The notes under the pieces are model-generated. The model did not search any database and was not told the DNA's origin. It saw nothing but the letters and a program-made list of their open reading frames with translations. The position numbers were made by a program, and so were the translations under genes. Below are positions 4,443-5,400 of a DNA stretch of 5,400 nt, in pieces. Location: contig JAJQDJ010000138.1 in assembly GCA_021202205.1 (NCBI GenBank), positions 1-5,400 on the forward strand, given 5' to 3'. Numbering within the stretch: the first letter of the stretch is position 1; the number at the start of each line of letters is the position of its first letter. The DNA is from Erysipelotrichaceae bacterium (lineage in GTDB: Bacteria > Bacillota_I > Bacilli_A > Erysipelotrichales > Coprobacillaceae).

Positions 4443-5400
4443 TTATTTCAAAACTTGTTGATATAATATTAAGACATTCTTATAGAATATCTTTTCTATT
4501 TCTTCTGCAGTGAAGTTTTCTTTTCTTAGGGCTTTTTCTAACATCGGCATATAAGATGCATCTTTGAGTTCTAGATTTTGTGGTATACCATCAAAATCTG
4601 TTCCTAAACCAATACAATCAATACCACCGATATTTTTTATATATTTGATATGCTTAACCATATTATCAATTGTAGACATATCTGCATTTTCTGCTAAAAA
4701 ATCAGCTGCAAAATTAATTCCCATGACACCTCCACGTTTGGCTAACTGTTGAATCATATCATCACTCATATTACGGGCATGTCGACACACTGCTCGAGCG
4801 TTAGAATGTGAGGCTACAAACGGTGCCTTGGTATATTTTAAAACATCATAGAAACCGGCATCATTTAAATGTGAGACGTCAATAATAATACCTAAACGCT
4901 CACATTCTTGAATATATTGAATACCAAAATCTGTTAAACCATTTTGATCATCATATTCTCCATAGCCATCGGATGAAAAATTCGGAAAACCAATACCATT
5001 CTCAAAATTCCATGTAAGTGTAATCATTCTCACACCTAAACGATAATAATTACGTAAATAGGCCAAGTCATTATTCACAACTGCGCCTTCTTCTAATGTC
5101 AACATAGCACTCATTAAACCTTTATTTTGATTATCAATGATATCCTGATAATTTCTTATAGGTTTAATGATTTCTTTATTTTCATCCATTTCATTGTAGA
5201 ATAAATCTATCATATCCATAACGAACTTCACAGGATCATCCACTTTTTTGAGATGCGTAAATATCGCAAAGTTTTGAAGCAAATAATCTCCTTGAAGCAT
5301 CTTTTCTAAACTAATATTTAAATCATTATGTAATAAATTTGTATTGATCAATGTCATTAAGTTAAGATTTGGTGACATTCCCCTTCTCAAAAATTGAGAA
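4443..5400 (-). CDS. Membrane dipeptidase family M19 (renal dipeptidase-like), N-terminus beyond window
   Basis: The frame reads through to the right edge without a stop, so the start lies outside; about 318 residues are visible. M19 enzymes are dinuclear-zinc hydrolases that cleave dipeptides, often including D-residues. Metal-ligand motifs seen, in order: LTLEEG (bridging glutamate, codon near 5088-5090), DVSHLND (histidine at 4869-4871), ASHSNARAV (histidine at 4806-4808) and LGTDFDG (aspartate at 4596-4598). These are spaced as in the family. The N-terminal HxD zinc motif (normally in a DxHxD context) is not in the visible part and should lie just upstream. The substrate-side segment NFENGIGFP is also typical. 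TTG at 5390 and ATG at 5378 are in frame but are unlikely starts, because either would delete the HxD motif. No membrane anchor is visible, so the protein is probably cytosolic despite the family name. A strong terminator follows its stop, separating it from the fumarase operon. Confidence 0.92.
   Translation of the reverse strand, partial: SQFLRRGMSPNLNLMTLINTNLLHNDLNISLEKMLQGDYLLQNFAIFTHLKKVDDPVKFVMDMIDLFYNEMDENKEIIKPIRNYQDIIDNQNKGLMSAMLTLEEGAVVNNDLAYLRNYYRLGVRMITLTWNFENGIGFPNFSSDGYGEYDDQNGLTDFGIQYIQECERLGIIIDVSHLNDAGFYDVLKYTKAPFVASHSNARAVCRHARNMSDDMIQQLAKRGGVMGINFAADFLAENADMSTIDNMVKHIKYIKNIGGIDCIGLGTDFDGIPQNLELKDASYMPMLEKALRKENFTAEEIEKIFYKNVLILYQQVLK

Noticed and set aside
5376..5390. TTG at 5390 or ATG at 5378 as the dipeptidase start
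   Set aside because: The frame is open to the window edge, the purines before 5378 are too close for a ribosome site, and the essential N-terminal HxD zinc motif would be missing.
5384..5400. Perfect palindrome TTCTCAA-AAA-TTGAGAA at the window edge
   Set aside because: It lies within the open dipeptidase frame and could be cut by the window edge; with no promoter context, chance in AT-rich coding DNA is the simplest view.
1..5400. CRISPR array, tRNA or rRNA
   Set aside because: No regularly spaced direct repeats, no cloverleaf with a TTCGA-type T arm and no ribosomal RNA sequence were recognised on either strand.

Overview
This AT-rich window comes from a low-GC Gram-positive bacterium (Bacillota). 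The gut Erysipelotrichia-type lineages are my best guess, judged only from codon use, strong purine-rich Shine-Dalgarno sites, short operon overlaps and the gene mix. Every protein-coding gene I can support lies on the minus strand, so transcription runs from high to low coordinates.

Layout, in order of transcription. (1) 5400-4443: the C-terminal bulk of an M19 membrane-dipeptidase-family protein, open at the right window edge and closed by a strong hairpin (4401-4441). (2) 4442-4102: an intergenic stretch holding the promoter and leader of the next operon. On the plus strand it also holds a candidate small RNA of about 107 nt (4334-4440), made of three consecutive hairpins that each show a CCC motif in the loop. 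(3) 4101-857: a tightly coupled operon of two-subunit class I Fe-S fumarase/tartrate dehydratase (alpha, then beta, 4-nt overlap), an RpiR-type regulator (11-nt overlap with beta) and a PLP-dependent threonine-aldolase-like enzyme (8-nt gap). (4) 783-508: the DNA-binding protein HU with its own promoter and a textbook intrinsic terminator (466-492). (5) 465-82: a gene-free stretch with a promoter-like sequence next to a pseudoknot-capable structured RNA on the minus strand (about 345-418), a perfect 8-bp inverted repeat (211-229) and an extended -10 promoter (115-123). (6) 81-1: the first 27 codons of a protein that looks like a TnpB (IS200/IS605-type) N-terminus.

How the parts may work together: the fumarase subunits would interconvert fumarate and malate (or dehydrate a related hydroxy-diacid). 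The RpiR protein is the obvious local regulator, and the aldolase handles beta-hydroxy amino acids, so the operon looks like a small carbon/amino-acid module under one ligand-responsive regulator. HU is an independent housekeeping gene. The two RNA candidates are the least ordinary content. The one at 345-418 resembles the guide-RNA scaffold/right end of an IS605-type element, but the gene on its 5' side is HU, not tnpB. The one at 4334-4440 has the architecture of a C-rich, Shine-Dalgarno-targeting regulatory RNA.
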